Below are positions 5,637-13,068 of a stretch of DNA of 13,160 nucleotides, one piece after another. The first letter of the stretch is position 1, and every line of letters begins with the position of its first letter. The translations under genes were made by a program, and so were the position numbers. Source of the DNA: Streptomyces iakyrus (GTDB lineage Bacteria; Actinomycetota; Actinomycetes; Streptomycetales; Streptomycetaceae). The DNA lies in the NCBI RefSeq assembly GCF_000717055.1, contig NZ_JNXI01000049.1, positions 1 to 13,160 on the forward strand, read 5' to 3'. The notes beneath the pieces are model-generated. The model saw only the letters and a list, made by a program, of their open reading frames with translations, made no database searches and had not been told where the DNA came from.

Positions 5637-6155
5637 CTACAGCGGCTTCTCGTACCAGGCCACGTCCCAGTAGCGGCCGAACTTGCGGCCCACCTCCCGG
5701 TAGGTGCCGACGTGCCGGAAGCCGAGGCGCTCGTGCAGCCGGGCCGACGCCTCGTTCGGCAGCGCGATGCCCGCGTAGGCGCGGTGCAGGTCCTCGCCCG
5801 ACAGGGCCTCGAAGAGGGCCGTGTAGAGGAGCGTGCCGATGCCGCGGCGGCCGGCGTCCGGAGCGACGTACACGGTCGTCTCCACGGAGGTGGCATAGGC
5901 GGGCTTCGTTCGGAAAGGGCTTGATGTGGAGTAGCCCAGAATCTCCTGTGGGTCCGCCGTCGTGGCAACCATCAGGCGGTGCGGCCCGTCTTCAGGGTGG
6001 GAGAGCAGCCAAGGGCGGCGCTCCTCCGGAGTGAAAACCGCGGTATCGAATGTGATCGCCGTCTCACGTACATAGTGGTTGTAGAGGTCCGTGAGGGCTT
6101 CGAGGTCGCTCTCGACTCCCGGCCTGACCTGCACCTCTGTACGCTCCGACAGCAT
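5637..6155 (-). CDS. GNAT acetyltransferase of the phosphinothricin acetyltransferase (bar/pat) type
   Basis: 172 aa from ATG 6155, with GGGAGG just upstream (4-nt gap). The whole chain follows the PAT/MnaT pattern: VRPGVESDLEALTDLYNHYV near the N-terminus, PWLLSHP (48-54), SVETTVYVAPDAGRRGIGTLLY (90-111) containing the acetyl-CoA loop R-R-G-I-G-T, then IALPNEASARLHERLGF and GTYREVGRKFGRYWDV. Enzymes of this subfamily N-acetylate phosphinothricin or related small amino acids such as methionine sulfoximine or sulfone; which one cannot be decided here. I recall that S. coelicolor has a bialaphos-resistance (bar-like) gene next to hrdD, which fits this position. It is divergent from hrdD over a 194-bp gap. 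A long in-frame extension upstream of 6155 has no family similarity and crosses the hrdD promoter, so it was not used. Confidence 0.9.
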   Translation of the reverse strand: MLSERTEVQVRPGVESDLEALTDLYNHYVRETAITFDTAVFTPEERRPWLLSHPEDGPHRLMVATTADPQEILGYSTSSPFRTKPAYATSVETTVYVAPDAGRRGIGTLLYTALFEALSGEDLHRAYAGIALPNEASARLHERLGFRHVGTYREVGRKFGRYWDVAWYEKPL

Positions 6156-6215
6156 CGCGCCTCCCTGCGTGGCCGGACAGGGTACTGCATGATCAGAAAA
6201 ATCGGGGGCCGGGTT

Positions 6216-6242
6216 GGGAATTCTGTCCTGATTCCAGTCGTT
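6216..6242 (+). promoter_or_regulatory. SigR-type promoter of hrdD
   Basis: GGGAAT (6216-6221), exactly 18 bp, GTT (6240-6242, in the context GTTGTTT). This is a perfect match to the SigR consensus GGGAAT-N18-GTT of streptomycetes. hrdD is a known SigR target in S. coelicolor (promoter p1), so the assignment has independent support. The transcript would start near 6249, leaving a leader of about 100 nt. Confidence 0.85.
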
Positions 6243-6268
6243 GTTTCCATCGGATGCAGGGCACCCGA

Positions 6269-6286
6269 GGAGAGTCCGGAGAGTCC
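6269..6286 (+). repeat. 9-bp tandem repeat in the hrdD leader
   Basis: GGAGAGTCC occurs twice in tandem (6269-6277 and 6278-6286), and related GGAGTCC follows at 6295-6301. It lies in the untranslated leader between the SigR-type promoter and the hrdD start. The AGGAG/GGAGAG words resemble ribosome-binding sequences but have no start codon at a suitable distance. No clear role. Confidence 0.5.
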
Positions 6287-6349
6287 CGGAAGACGGAGTC
6301 CAGCGTCCGAAGGACCACCCGCTGACCTCACCATCGCAAGGGAGCTCGC

Positions 6350-7348
<999 letters not shown>

Positions 7349-7377
7349 CCCCCGGCCGCGCGGGGCCGAGCAGCACC

Positions 7378-7488
7378 CGTCGGGCAGCGCCGGACCGGCG
7401 GAGCAACTCCCCTTCGCCGGGCGGCGCGAGACCGGCCGAGCCACACGCCTCCGCCGGGCGGCGCCGGACCGGTGAGCACGGCGAGCGT
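7378..7488. repeat. 37-bp tandem repeat, three copies, after hrdD
   Basis: Units start at 7378, 7415 and 7452. The first 22 bases of each unit are well conserved (18-19 of 22 between pairs; core CGCCGGGCGGCGC then ACCGG), the last 15 less so apart from GAGC. A partial, slightly shifted copy of the distal part (GGCCGAGC) lies at 7364-7371, just after the hrdD stop. Each core is self-complementary (e.g. CGCCGGACCGGCG at 7388-7400), so the array would fold strongly in RNA and could act in hrdD transcript termination or stability. Confidence 0.75.
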
Positions 7489-7586
7489 CCGGGCGTACGA
7501 CTCGTTCCCACCGCCAGTGGGTGACGGACCGTGTGCGCCCGGGGGGGGCACCGCGTACGCCGGGTGGCGAAAGACCGCGCAAACAT

Positions 7587-7600
7587 GGCGTTGTAACGCC
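7587..7600. promoter_or_regulatory. Perfect palindrome GGCGTTGTAACGCC, possible operator
   Basis: GGCGTT-GT-AACGCC, 6-bp arms. It lies about 260 bp upstream of the second TetR gene and 240 bp after hrdD. It has the size and symmetry of a TetR-type operator but stands far from the start codon it might control; it would suit control of a transcript starting within the gap. Confidence 0.35.
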
Positions 7601-7634
7601 GCTTCAATCCGCGGACTCAGGGAACAAGACTTCT

Positions 7635-7654
7635 GGGTCCACCAGTTCGGACCC
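7635..7654. other. Hairpin GGGTCC / GGACCC
   Basis: GGGTCC (7635-7640), 8-nt loop, GGACCC (7649-7654). A stable small stem-loop with no T-tract, inside the gene-free gap. It could be part of a structured RNA or an attenuator; alone it is weak evidence. Confidence 0.4.
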
Positions 7655-7709
7655 GGGTCACACCCCCCGACCCCCGACAGCCACGTCCCGTCGCACTCCC
7701 CCCGGCGCC

Positions 7710-7773
7710 GGGACTTTCCCCGAAGCCGGGCTTCGGCGTCCCTCCCCCCGGACGTCGGGGCCCGGCTTTCTTT
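7710..7773 (+). terminator. Alternative stem-loops ending in a T-rich tract
   Basis: Two competing folds are visible. Fold 1: CCGAAGC (7720-7726) with GCTTCGG (7730-7736), enclosed by GGGAC (7710-7714) with GTCCC (7738-7742). Fold 2: GCCGGGC (7725-7731) with GCCCGGC (7760-7766), followed directly by TTTCTTT (7767-7773), the layout of an intrinsic terminator. The two are mutually exclusive because they share 7725-7731. That is the geometry of an attenuator or of a small RNA with its own terminator. It could also end the hrdD transcript, though 420 nt downstream. Confidence 0.5.
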
Positions 7774-7845
7774 GCTGGAGGGCGGGGCACCCCGTACCTG
7801 AACCACGGGGTGGCCCGCCAGATGGCAGATTGTGTCACATGGGCA

Positions 7846-7861
7846 TAGCCTGCCGGGCGTG
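7846..7861 (+). promoter_or_regulatory. Possible -10 placing TetR transcription at its GTG (leaderless)
   Basis: TAGCCT (7846-7851) fits TANNNT. It is 7 nt upstream of GTG 7859, the distance expected between a -10 and a transcription start, and the GTG has no ribosome-binding sequence. A small palindrome TGTG-T-CACA (7831-7839) lies in the spacer. No convincing -35 is seen at 17 bp (TGGCAG), so confidence is low. Confidence 0.25.
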
Positions 7862-8572
7862 AGCAGCACCACCCAGACCCCGCCTTCGCCCTCGCTGACC
7901 GAGCGGCGGAAGGCCGAAACACGTATGGAGATCGCCCGGGCGGCGGCCGGCCTCTTCGTACGGCACGGCCTGCGCGCCACCCGCGCGGAGGACATCGCCC
8001 AGGCCGCGGGTATCGCCCCGCGCACCTTCTACCGGTACTGCGCCACCAAGGAGGAGGCCGTCGCCCCGCTCTACGCGGCCGGCGCCCAGCGCTGGGTGGA
8101 GGCGGTGCGCGCCGCTCCCGCCGACGCCGGGGTCCTGCCGGCCCTGGAGCAAGGGGTGTGCCACACCCTCACCCCGGGCGTCGGCGTCTCGGCATCGTCC
8201 TGGGAGTGGGTCCGCACGCTGCTGCGCCTGGCCGAGGCGACCCCGTCCCTGCGCAGGGTGTGGGCGGAGGTGTGCCAGGCGTCCGAGCGGCTGCTGGGGG
8301 AGGTGTTGGCGGAACGGGTGACACGTGCAGGCACACCCGGGACGTCCGGCGCGACCGGGGTGTCCAGGGGCGGCGACAACGTTGCCGCGCCGGGTGAGGC
8401 ACCCGGCATCACCCCCGGGCTGCGCTTCGCCGCCGCCGTGGCGAGCTCCGCCGTCCGTGCCGCGCTGGAGGCCTGGGCCGCGGGGGACGGGCCCGTCGAG
8501 GGGCCGGACGGCCCGGCGGAACTCGCGCTGCGCAATCTCGCGGCCCTGCGGGACTTCCCGTGGGGGCCGTGA
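7859..8572 (+). CDS. TetR-family transcriptional regulator
   Basis: 237 aa from GTG 7859; another in-frame GTG at 7832 would add nine residues, and neither has a good ribosome-binding sequence. The TetR domain is clear: RMEIARAAAGLFVRHGL (helix 1), TRAEDIAQAAGIAPRTFYRYCATKEEAV (HTH and linker, about 41-67). In the ligand domain, residues about 154-185 form a Gly/Thr/Ala/Pro-rich stretch (RAGTPGTSGATGVSRGG onward) that looks disordered and is unusual for TetR proteins. By position this should be the counterpart of S. coelicolor SCO3201, which I recall being described as a promiscuous TetR-like regulator whose overproduction represses antibiotic production and sporulation; I could not verify this by alignment. 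No exporter or enzyme is in the same direction next to it, so its target is unlikely to be local. Confidence 0.9.
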   Translation: MSSTTQTPPSPSLTERRKAETRMEIARAAAGLFVRHGLRATRAEDIAQAAGIAPRTFYRYCATKEEAVAPLYAAGAQRWVEAVRAAPADAGVLPALEQGVCHTLTPGVGVSASSWEWVRTLLRLAEATPSLRRVWAEVCQASERLLGEVLAERVTRAGTPGTSGATGVSRGGDNVAAPGEAPGITPGLRFAAAVASSAVRAALEAWAAGDGPVEGPDGPAELALRNLAALRDFPWGP

Positions 8573-8583
8573 CGCGAGGGCTC

Positions 8584-8610
8584 AGTCCGCCTGCGTCGGC
8601 TCCGCGGACT
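8584..8610. terminator. Hairpin between convergent TetR and WYL genes
   Basis: AGTCCGC (8584-8590) pairs with GCGGACT (8604-8610), 7 bp, 13-nt loop, 12 nt after the TetR stop. Two more palindromes follow at once, CCCCATGGGG (8612-8621) and GGCCGCGGCC (8620-8629), ending 5 nt before the WYL stop. Together they probably terminate both genes. Confidence 0.5.
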
Positions 8611-8634
8611 CCCCCATGGGGCCGCGGCCAGGGT

Positions 8635-9618
8635 TCACGTCCCGGCCGCGTCCCGTCCACCGGCCGCCCTGCTCAACCGCGCCCCCAACTCCCTCACGGC
8701 CGTCACGAGTTCCGTCGGCTCGTGCACCACGAAGTCGCACTCCAGCATCGCCAGCCGGAACGCCACCCACTCCACGGCGTCCCCGGCGGACCCCCGCAGC
8801 CGGCAGCCGCCGTCGTCCAACGGCTCGGGCGTGCCCAGCCAGTGGGGCACCCGGGCGGCGACGAAGTCGGCCGGTGCGGCGAACGTGACCTCGAAGTCGT
8901 AGGACCGCTGCTGCCGTTGCATCGAGCGCCGCAGGTACTCGGCCGCGCTCCCCGTGGGCAGTTCGCGCGGTGCGAACCGGGCGCCCGTGGCGAACGGCTC
9001 GCTGACCCGGTCGACGCGGAACGTGCGCCAGTCGTCCCGGTCGATGTCGTACGCCACGAGGTACCAGCGGCGGCCCGTCGACACCAGCCGGTACGGCTCC
9101 GTCAGGCGCCGCGACTCGGTGCCGTCGGCGGCCCGGTAGGCGAACCGCAGCCGCTCGTGACCGGCGACCGTCGAGGCCATGACGGTCAGCGTCTCGGGCG
9201 CGATGCTCGGCCCGTCCCCGCTGGTCAGCGGGGTGGTCGCGGCCTGGAGGGTGGTCACGCGGTGGCGCAGCCGGCCCGGCAGGACCTGCTCCAGCTTGGC
9301 CAGCGCCCGCACCGAGGCCTCGTCGAGGCCCTCCACCGCGTGCCCGGCCCCGGCGCGCAGCCCGACCGCGATGGCCACGGCCTCCTCGTCGTCGAGCACG
9401 AGCGGCGGCATGGCCTTTCCGGCGACCAGCCGGTAGCCGCCGTCGGCGCCCTTGGTCGCCTGCACGGGGTAGCCCAGCTCGCGCAGCCGGTCGATGTCCC
9501 GCCGGACCGTGCGGCGGGAGACCCCGAGCCGCTCGGAGAGCTCGCCGCCCGGCCATTCGCGGGGCGTCTGGAGGAGGGAGAGGAGGTTGAGCAGCCGGGC
9601 CGGAGTGTCCGTCGTCAT
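8635..9618 (-). CDS. WYL-domain transcriptional regulator (HTH_11-WYL), divergent from an MFS exporter
   Basis: 327 aa from ATG 9618. The N-terminal winged HTH (about 5-60) reads LSERLGVSRRTVRRDIDRLRELGYPV, followed by GADGGYRL. The WYL domain lies around residues 140-210 with the signature RWYLVAYDIDRDDWRTFRVDRV (Trp185-Tyr186-Leu187). The remaining C-terminal part (about 230-310) matches the WCX region seen after WYL in this family. WYL domains sense ligands, in some cases nucleotides or nucleic acid; these proteins are DNA-binding regulators, often of the divergent gene. The gene shares a 62-bp intergenic region with the DHA2 exporter, which contains a 19-bp inverted repeat. No strong ribosome-binding sequence precedes the ATG. 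Often annotated DeoR/YafY-like, but it is unrelated in its effector domain to the FruR-type DeoR protein in this window. Confidence 0.92.
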   Translation of the reverse strand: MTTDTPARLLNLLSLLQTPREWPGGELSERLGVSRRTVRRDIDRLRELGYPVQATKGADGGYRLVAGKAMPPLVLDDEEAVAIAVGLRAGAGHAVEGLDEASVRALAKLEQVLPGRLRHRVTTLQAATTPLTSGDGPSIAPETLTVMASTVAGHERLRFAYRAADGTESRRLTEPYRLVSTGRRWYLVAYDIDRDDWRTFRVDRVSEPFATGARFAPRELPTGSAAEYLRRSMQRQQRSYDFEVTFAAPADFVAARVPHWLGTPEPLDDGGCRLRGSAGDAVEWVAFRLAMLECDFVVHEPTELVTAVRELGARLSRAAGGRDAAGT

Positions 9619-9640
9619 ACCGAAGAGGATGCCGCACCAC

Positions 9641-9659
9641 TAGGACACAATCTGACCTA
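9641..9659. promoter_or_regulatory. Candidate operator TAGGACA-N5-TGACCTA
   Basis: TAGGACA (9641-9647) and TGACCTA (9653-9659) form an inverted repeat with one mismatch in seven. It lies midway between the divergent WYL regulator start (9618) and the exporter start (9681), so a single bound protein could control both. Assignment to the WYL protein is inference from position. Confidence 0.5.
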
Positions 9660-9680
9660 ATGGGGGTCTAACTTCGAACC

Positions 9681-11189
9681 ATGAACTCCACCGACACCAC
9701 CCTCGGCACGGCGGGCGGCGGGACCGACCGCCGGCGCTGGTTCGCCCTCGCGATCGTGATGACCGCGGCCTTCATGGACCTCGTCGACGTGACCATCGTC
9801 AACATCGCCATCCCCTCGATCCAGCGGGAGTCCGGCGCCTCCTTCAGCCAGATCCAGTGGATCACCGCCGGTTACGCCCTCGCCTTCGCCGCGGGCCTGA
9901 TCACCGGCGGACGGCTCGGCGACATCCACGGGCGCAAGCGGATCTTCCTCGTCGGCATCGGCGGGTTCACGGTCGCCTCCGCGCTGTGCGGTCTCGCGGT
10001 GAACCCGGAGATGCTGGTCGCCTCGCGGTTCCTGCAGGGCGGCATGGCGGCGCTGATGGTGCCGCAGGTGCTGTCGATCGTGCACGCGACCTTCCCGGCA
10101 CACGAACGGGGCAAGGTCTTCGGGCTGTTCGGCGCGGTCGTCGGACTCGGGGCCGTGTCCGGTCCGCTGCTGGGCGCGCTGCTGACCGAGTGGAACCTGT
10201 TCGGCTGGGAGTGGCGGTCGATCTTCCTGATCAACCTGCCGGTGGGTGTCGCCGGCCTGATCCTCGGCAGCCGCTTCATCAGCGAGTCCAAGGCGCCGCG
10301 GGCCCTCAAGCTGGACCTGGTGGGCGTCGCGTTGGTGACACTGGGCCTGCTGATGCTGCTCTACCCGCTCATCCGCGGCCGCGAGCTGGACTGGCCGGTG
10401 TGGGGGTACGTCTCGATGGCCGGGTCGCTCGTCGTCCTCGCGGCGCTGGTGGCGTACGAGAGGCGCAAGGCCGCGCGGGACGGATCCCCGCTGGTCGAGC
10501 TGTCGCTGTTCAAGGTCACGAGCTTCGCCGCCGGGATCGCCGTGCAGACCGTCTTCGGGATCGCGCTGGGCGTGTTCTTCCTGGTGTGGACGCTGTACAT
10601 GCAGGCAGGGCTGGGCTGGACGCCGCTGAAGGCGGGCCTGACCGGGGTGCCGTTCTCGATCGCCGTGTCGGCGGCCGCCGGGATGTCCGTGCAGATGCTG
10701 GTCCCGCGCTTCGGCCGCAAGGTGCTCCAGGCGGGTGCGCTGGTGATGGGCGCCGGGGTGCTGCTCTACATCTGGGAGGCCGGGCACTACGGCCTGGACA
10801 TAGCTCCCTGGCAGATGGCGCTCCCGCTCGTCGTGATGGGTGTGGGCATGGGCCTGATCGTCGCGCCGCTGACCGACGCGATCCTCTCCGAGGTGCCGCG
10901 CGAGCACGCCGGTTCGGCGTCCGGGCTGATCAACACCGTGCAGCAGATGGGCAACGCGCTGGGGCTCGGCCTGGTGTCGGTGGTGTTCTTCGGCACGATC
11001 TCCGACCACCTGCGGCCGGAGCAGATCGGTCCGGCCTTCACGGACGCCTTCCAGAACGCGCTCGGCTGGGTCGCCGCCGTGATGGGCGCCATCTTCCTGC
11101 TGATGTTCGCGCTGCCGAAGCAGCCGGCGCAGCACGTGGAGGGCGAGCAGGTGCCGGCGGGGGAGAAGGAGCCGGCGCTGGTCTCCTAG
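9681..11189 (+). CDS. MFS drug exporter, DHA2 (EmrB/QacA) family
   Basis: 502 aa from ATG 9681; the ribosome-binding sequence is poor (only a G-run at 9662-9666, 14 nt away). Motif D1 is VDVTIVNIAIP (35-45), motif A GGRLGDIHGRKR (76-87), and motif C in helix 5 has the usual Pro (GPLLGA, 161-166). Helix content fits 14 membrane segments; the last about 25 residues are hydrophilic and Glu-rich. It is a proton-driven exporter of unknown substrate. It differs clearly from the other DHA2 exporter in this window, so the two are not a recent duplication. The divergent WYL regulator and the shared inverted repeat suggest ligand-controlled expression. The gene is a single transcription unit: a strong terminator follows directly. 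Confidence 0.93.
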   Translation: MNSTDTTLGTAGGGTDRRRWFALAIVMTAAFMDLVDVTIVNIAIPSIQRESGASFSQIQWITAGYALAFAAGLITGGRLGDIHGRKRIFLVGIGGFTVASALCGLAVNPEMLVASRFLQGGMAALMVPQVLSIVHATFPAHERGKVFGLFGAVVGLGAVSGPLLGALLTEWNLFGWEWRSIFLINLPVGVAGLILGSRFISESKAPRALKLDLVGVALVTLGLLMLLYPLIRGRELDWPVWGYVSMAGSLVVLAALVAYERRKAARDGSPLVELSLFKVTSFAAGIAVQTVFGIALGVFFLVWTLYMQAGLGWTPLKAGLTGVPFSIAVSAAAGMSVQMLVPRFGRKVLQAGALVMGAGVLLYIWEAGHYGLDIAPWQMALPLVVMGVGMGLIVAPLTDAILSEVPREHAGSASGLINTVQQMGNALGLGLVSVVFFGTISDHLRPEQIGPAFTDAFQNALGWVAAVMGAIFLLMFALPKQPAQHVEGEQVPAGEKEPALVS

Positions 11190-11221
11190 GGGACCGGTGC
11201 CCTCGCGGGCTGGGGACACAT

Positions 11222-11250
11222 CGGGCTCGGCACCTCGGGTGCCGAGCCCG
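11222..11250 (+). terminator. Strong terminator after the second exporter
   Basis: CGGGCTCGGCACC (11222-11234) pairs perfectly with GGTGCCGAGCCCG (11238-11250), a 13-bp stem with a 3-nt loop, followed by CCCGTATTTCTGTCTG. It begins 32 nt after the exporter stop and separates the exporter from the fructose operon. Confidence 0.9.
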
Positions 11251-11279
11251 CCCGTATTTCTGTCTGTGCCCGATTGGGT

Positions 11280-11339
11280 CCGAACCTGTTTACTTTGCGG
11301 AAATCTCGGCGTAGCCTCCCGCTGAAACCACACGTTCGG
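11280..11339 (+). promoter_or_regulatory. fruR promoter region bracketed by an inverted repeat
   Basis: TTTACT (11289-11294), 17 bp, TAGCCT (11312-11317) is a plausible HrdB-type promoter with transcription starting near 11324. It is flanked by CCGAACCTGT (11280-11289) and ACACGTTCGG (11330-11339), inverted copies matching at 9 of 10 positions with 40 bp between them. Less perfectly the symmetry continues inward (CGG 11298-11300, CCG 11319-11321). DeoR-family repressors often bind spaced repeats, so this is a candidate FruR autoregulatory operator. Confidence 0.5.
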
Positions 11340-11362
11340 GCATGAGGCGGAGGCGAACGGAC

Positions 11363-12124
11363 ATGTACGCACCGGAACGGCAGCAGGAGATCCTCCGGCT
11401 CGCCCGTGACGGCGGCCGAGTGGATGTCGTGTCGCTGGCCGAGGAGTTCCAGGTGACGGCGGAGACGATCCGCCGGGACCTGAAGGCCCTCGACCGCGCC
11501 GGACTGGTCCGCCGCGTGCACGGCGGGGCCATCCCGGCCGGGCGCCTCGACTTCGAGCCGGACCTCGCCGAGCGCGAGACGACCGCCGCCGACGAGAAGG
11601 ACGGCATCGCCAAGGCCGCCCTCGCGGAACTGCCCGTCGAGGGCACGGTCATCCTCGACGCCGGGACGACGGTGGCCCGGATGGCCGCCGCCCTCCCGCT
11701 GGAGGCCTCCCTCACCGTCGTCACGCACAGCCTCCCCATCGCGGCCCGCCTCGCCGACCACCCCGGCATCCAGCTCCACCTCGTCGGAGGGCGCGTACGG
11801 CACCGCACCCGCGCCGCCGTGGACGCCTGGGCGCTCAGGGCGTACGGCGAGATCCGCGCCGACGTGCTGTTCGTGGCGGCCAACGGCTTCTCCGCCGAGC
11901 ACGGTCTGACCACGCCCGACCTCGCCGAGGCCGCCGTGAAGCGCGCGGCCGTGGCCGCCGCCCGCCGGGTGGTGCTGCTCGCCGACTCCTCCAAGCACGG
12001 CCAGGAGCACTTCGCCCGCTTCGGCGACCTGAGCGATGTGGACCTGCTGATCACCGACAGCGGGCTGAGCCCCGAAGACGCCGTCGCGATCGAGCGCGGC
12101 GGCACGGAAGTAGTGCGCGCATGA
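11363..12124 (+). CDS. fruR: DeoR-family repressor of the fructose operon
   Basis: 253 aa from ATG 11363, with GGAGG (11349-11353) 9 nt upstream; the in-frame ATG at 11342 precedes that sequence and is unlikely. The start MYAPERQQEILRLARDGG is typical of the family. HTH about 20-45 (VDVVSLAEEFQVTAETIRRDL), followed by LVRRVHGGA. The C-terminal sugar-phosphate sensor has DAGTTV (99-104), VTHSLPIA, LVGGRVR, AANGFSAEHGLTTPD and ADSSKHG, the usual phosphate-binding signatures. The effector in such operons is expected to be fructose 1-phosphate, relieving repression. Its last codons overlap the start of the kinase gene (ATGA), so the two are translationally coupled. The name rests on the operon context; the fruR-fruK-fruA order is that known in S. 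coelicolor. Confidence 0.9.
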   Translation: MYAPERQQEILRLARDGGRVDVVSLAEEFQVTAETIRRDLKALDRAGLVRRVHGGAIPAGRLDFEPDLAERETTAADEKDGIAKAALAELPVEGTVILDAGTTVARMAAALPLEASLTVVTHSLPIAARLADHPGIQLHLVGGRVRHRTRAAVDAWALRAYGEIRADVLFVAANGFSAEHGLTTPDLAEAAVKRAAVAAARRVVLLADSSKHGQEHFARFGDLSDVDLLITDSGLSPEDAVAIERGGTEVVRA

Positions 12125-13068
12125 TCCTCACCGTGACCCCCAACCCGTCCCTGGACCGCACCTACGAGGTGCCGTCCCTCGACCGCGGCGAGGTCATCCG
12201 CGCCACCGGCGAGCGGATGGACCCGGGCGGCAAGGGCGTGAACGTCTCGCGCGCCGTCGCCGCGGCGGGGCAGCGCACGGTGGCGGTCCTGCCCCTGGGC
12301 GGCGCCCCCGGCGCCCTCGTCGCCGACCTGCTCGACCAGCAGGGCATCGAGGTCGCGCCCGTCCCGGTCGCCGGGGCCACCCGCTCCAACATCGCCCTCG
12401 CCGAGTCCGACGGCGTCCTGACGAAGATCAACGCGCCCGGCCCCGAACTCTCCGGCGCCGAGCGGGAACTGCTCCTGGAGACCGTGCGCCGGCAGTCCCG
12501 CGACGCCTCCTGGATCGCCTGCTGCGGCAGCCTGCCCCGCGGCCTCGCCCCCTCCTGGTACGCCGAGCTGGTCGCCCGCGCGCACGCCGCCGGGGCCCGG
12601 ATCGCCCTGGACACCTCCGGGCCCGCGCTGCTCGCCGCCCTGCGCGAGCGGCCGGACGTGGTCAAGCCGAACGCGGAGGAGCTCGCCGGCGCCGTCGGCC
12701 GTCCCCTCGCCACCGTCGGCGACGCCGTCAAGGCCGCCGAGGAACTGCGCGGGATGGGCGCCCGGGCCGTCCTCGCGAGCCTCGGCGCCGACGGACAGCT
12801 GCTCGTCTCCGACGAGGGCGCCTGGTTCGGCAGCGCCCGGGTGGCCGCGGTCCGCAGCAACGTGGGCGCCGGCGACTCCTCCCTCGCCGGCTTCCTGATC
12901 GCCGGAGGCAACGGCCCCGAGGCCCTCGCCTCCGCCGTCGCCCACGGCGCGGCGGCCGTCCAGCTCCCCGGCAGCGTCATGCCGACACCGAGCGACCTGG
13001 ACCTGGCGGCGGTGATTGTCACGGCCGAGGTCCCGGCGGACCGGGCGCTGAAGGAGCCGGTGTCATGA
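12121..13068 (+). CDS. fruK: 1-phosphofructokinase (PfkB family)
   Basis: 315 aa, ATG 12121 overlapping the fruR stop. It phosphorylates fructose 1-phosphate at C6 with ATP to give fructose 1,6-bisphosphate in the cytoplasm, the second step after PTS uptake of fructose. Evidence: the 1-phosphofructokinase N-terminus LTVTPNPSLDRTYEV (3-17), PfkB signature 1 PGGKGVNVSRA (35-45), CCGSLPRG, VKPNAEEL (181-188), and signature 2 NVGAGDSSLAGFL (247-259) with catalytic base Asp252. The length is normal. The Thr-Pro-Asn-Pro-(Ser/Ala)-(Leu/Ile)-Asp start separates it from ribokinases; tagatose-6-phosphate kinase is the only close alternative, made unlikely by the PTS-type context. It overlaps the next gene by ATGA as well. 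Confidence 0.95.
   Translation: MILTVTPNPSLDRTYEVPSLDRGEVIRATGERMDPGGKGVNVSRAVAAAGQRTVAVLPLGGAPGALVADLLDQQGIEVAPVPVAGATRSNIALAESDGVLTKINAPGPELSGAERELLLETVRRQSRDASWIACCGSLPRGLAPSWYAELVARAHAAGARIALDTSGPALLAALRERPDVVKPNAEELAGAVGRPLATVGDAVKAAEELRGMGARAVLASLGADGQLLVSDEGAWFGSARVAAVRSNVGAGDSSLAGFLIAGGNGPEALASAVAHGAAAVQLPGSVMPTPSDLDLAAVIVTAEVPADRALKEPVS

Larger units (their letters stand above)
7349..7858. other. 510-bp gap with repeats and RNA-like hairpins, no convincing gene
   Basis: Between the hrdD stop and the second TetR gene I see no reading frame with Streptomyces codon bias or a recognisable protein. The stretch holds, in order: a 37-bp tandem repeat (7378-7488), an 8-G run (7541-7548), a perfect 14-bp palindrome (7587-7600), a hairpin (7635-7654), and a cluster of stems ending in TTTCTTT (7710-7773). 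The last third has promoter-like sequence for the TetR gene. Some of this is probably the hrdD 3' end; the rest could encode a small RNA. Confidence 0.6.

Noticed and set aside
6210..6235. Second SigR-type promoter on the minus strand for the acetyltransferase (GGAAT at 6235-6231)
   Set aside because: No GTT at 18 or 19 bp; the GGAAT-N9-ATTCC symmetry is probably incidental.
7541..7548. Run of eight G
   Set aside because: Possible sequencing or slippage hotspot, but outside any gene, so no frame consequence could be judged.
7472..7801. 109-codon plus-strand frame in the hrdD-TetR gap
   Set aside because: No ribosome-binding sequence, no domain, and it runs through hairpins; no Streptomyces-like codon bias compared with neighbouring genes.
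9657..11372. 571-codon minus-strand open frame opposite the second exporter
   Set aside because: Gln/His/Arg/Gly/Asp-rich translation with no domain; a third-position-GC shadow of a clear DHA2 transporter.
11290..12945. 551-codon minus-strand open frame opposite fruR and fruK
   Set aside because: Covers two well-recognised genes on the plus strand; composition-biased and without recognisable motifs.
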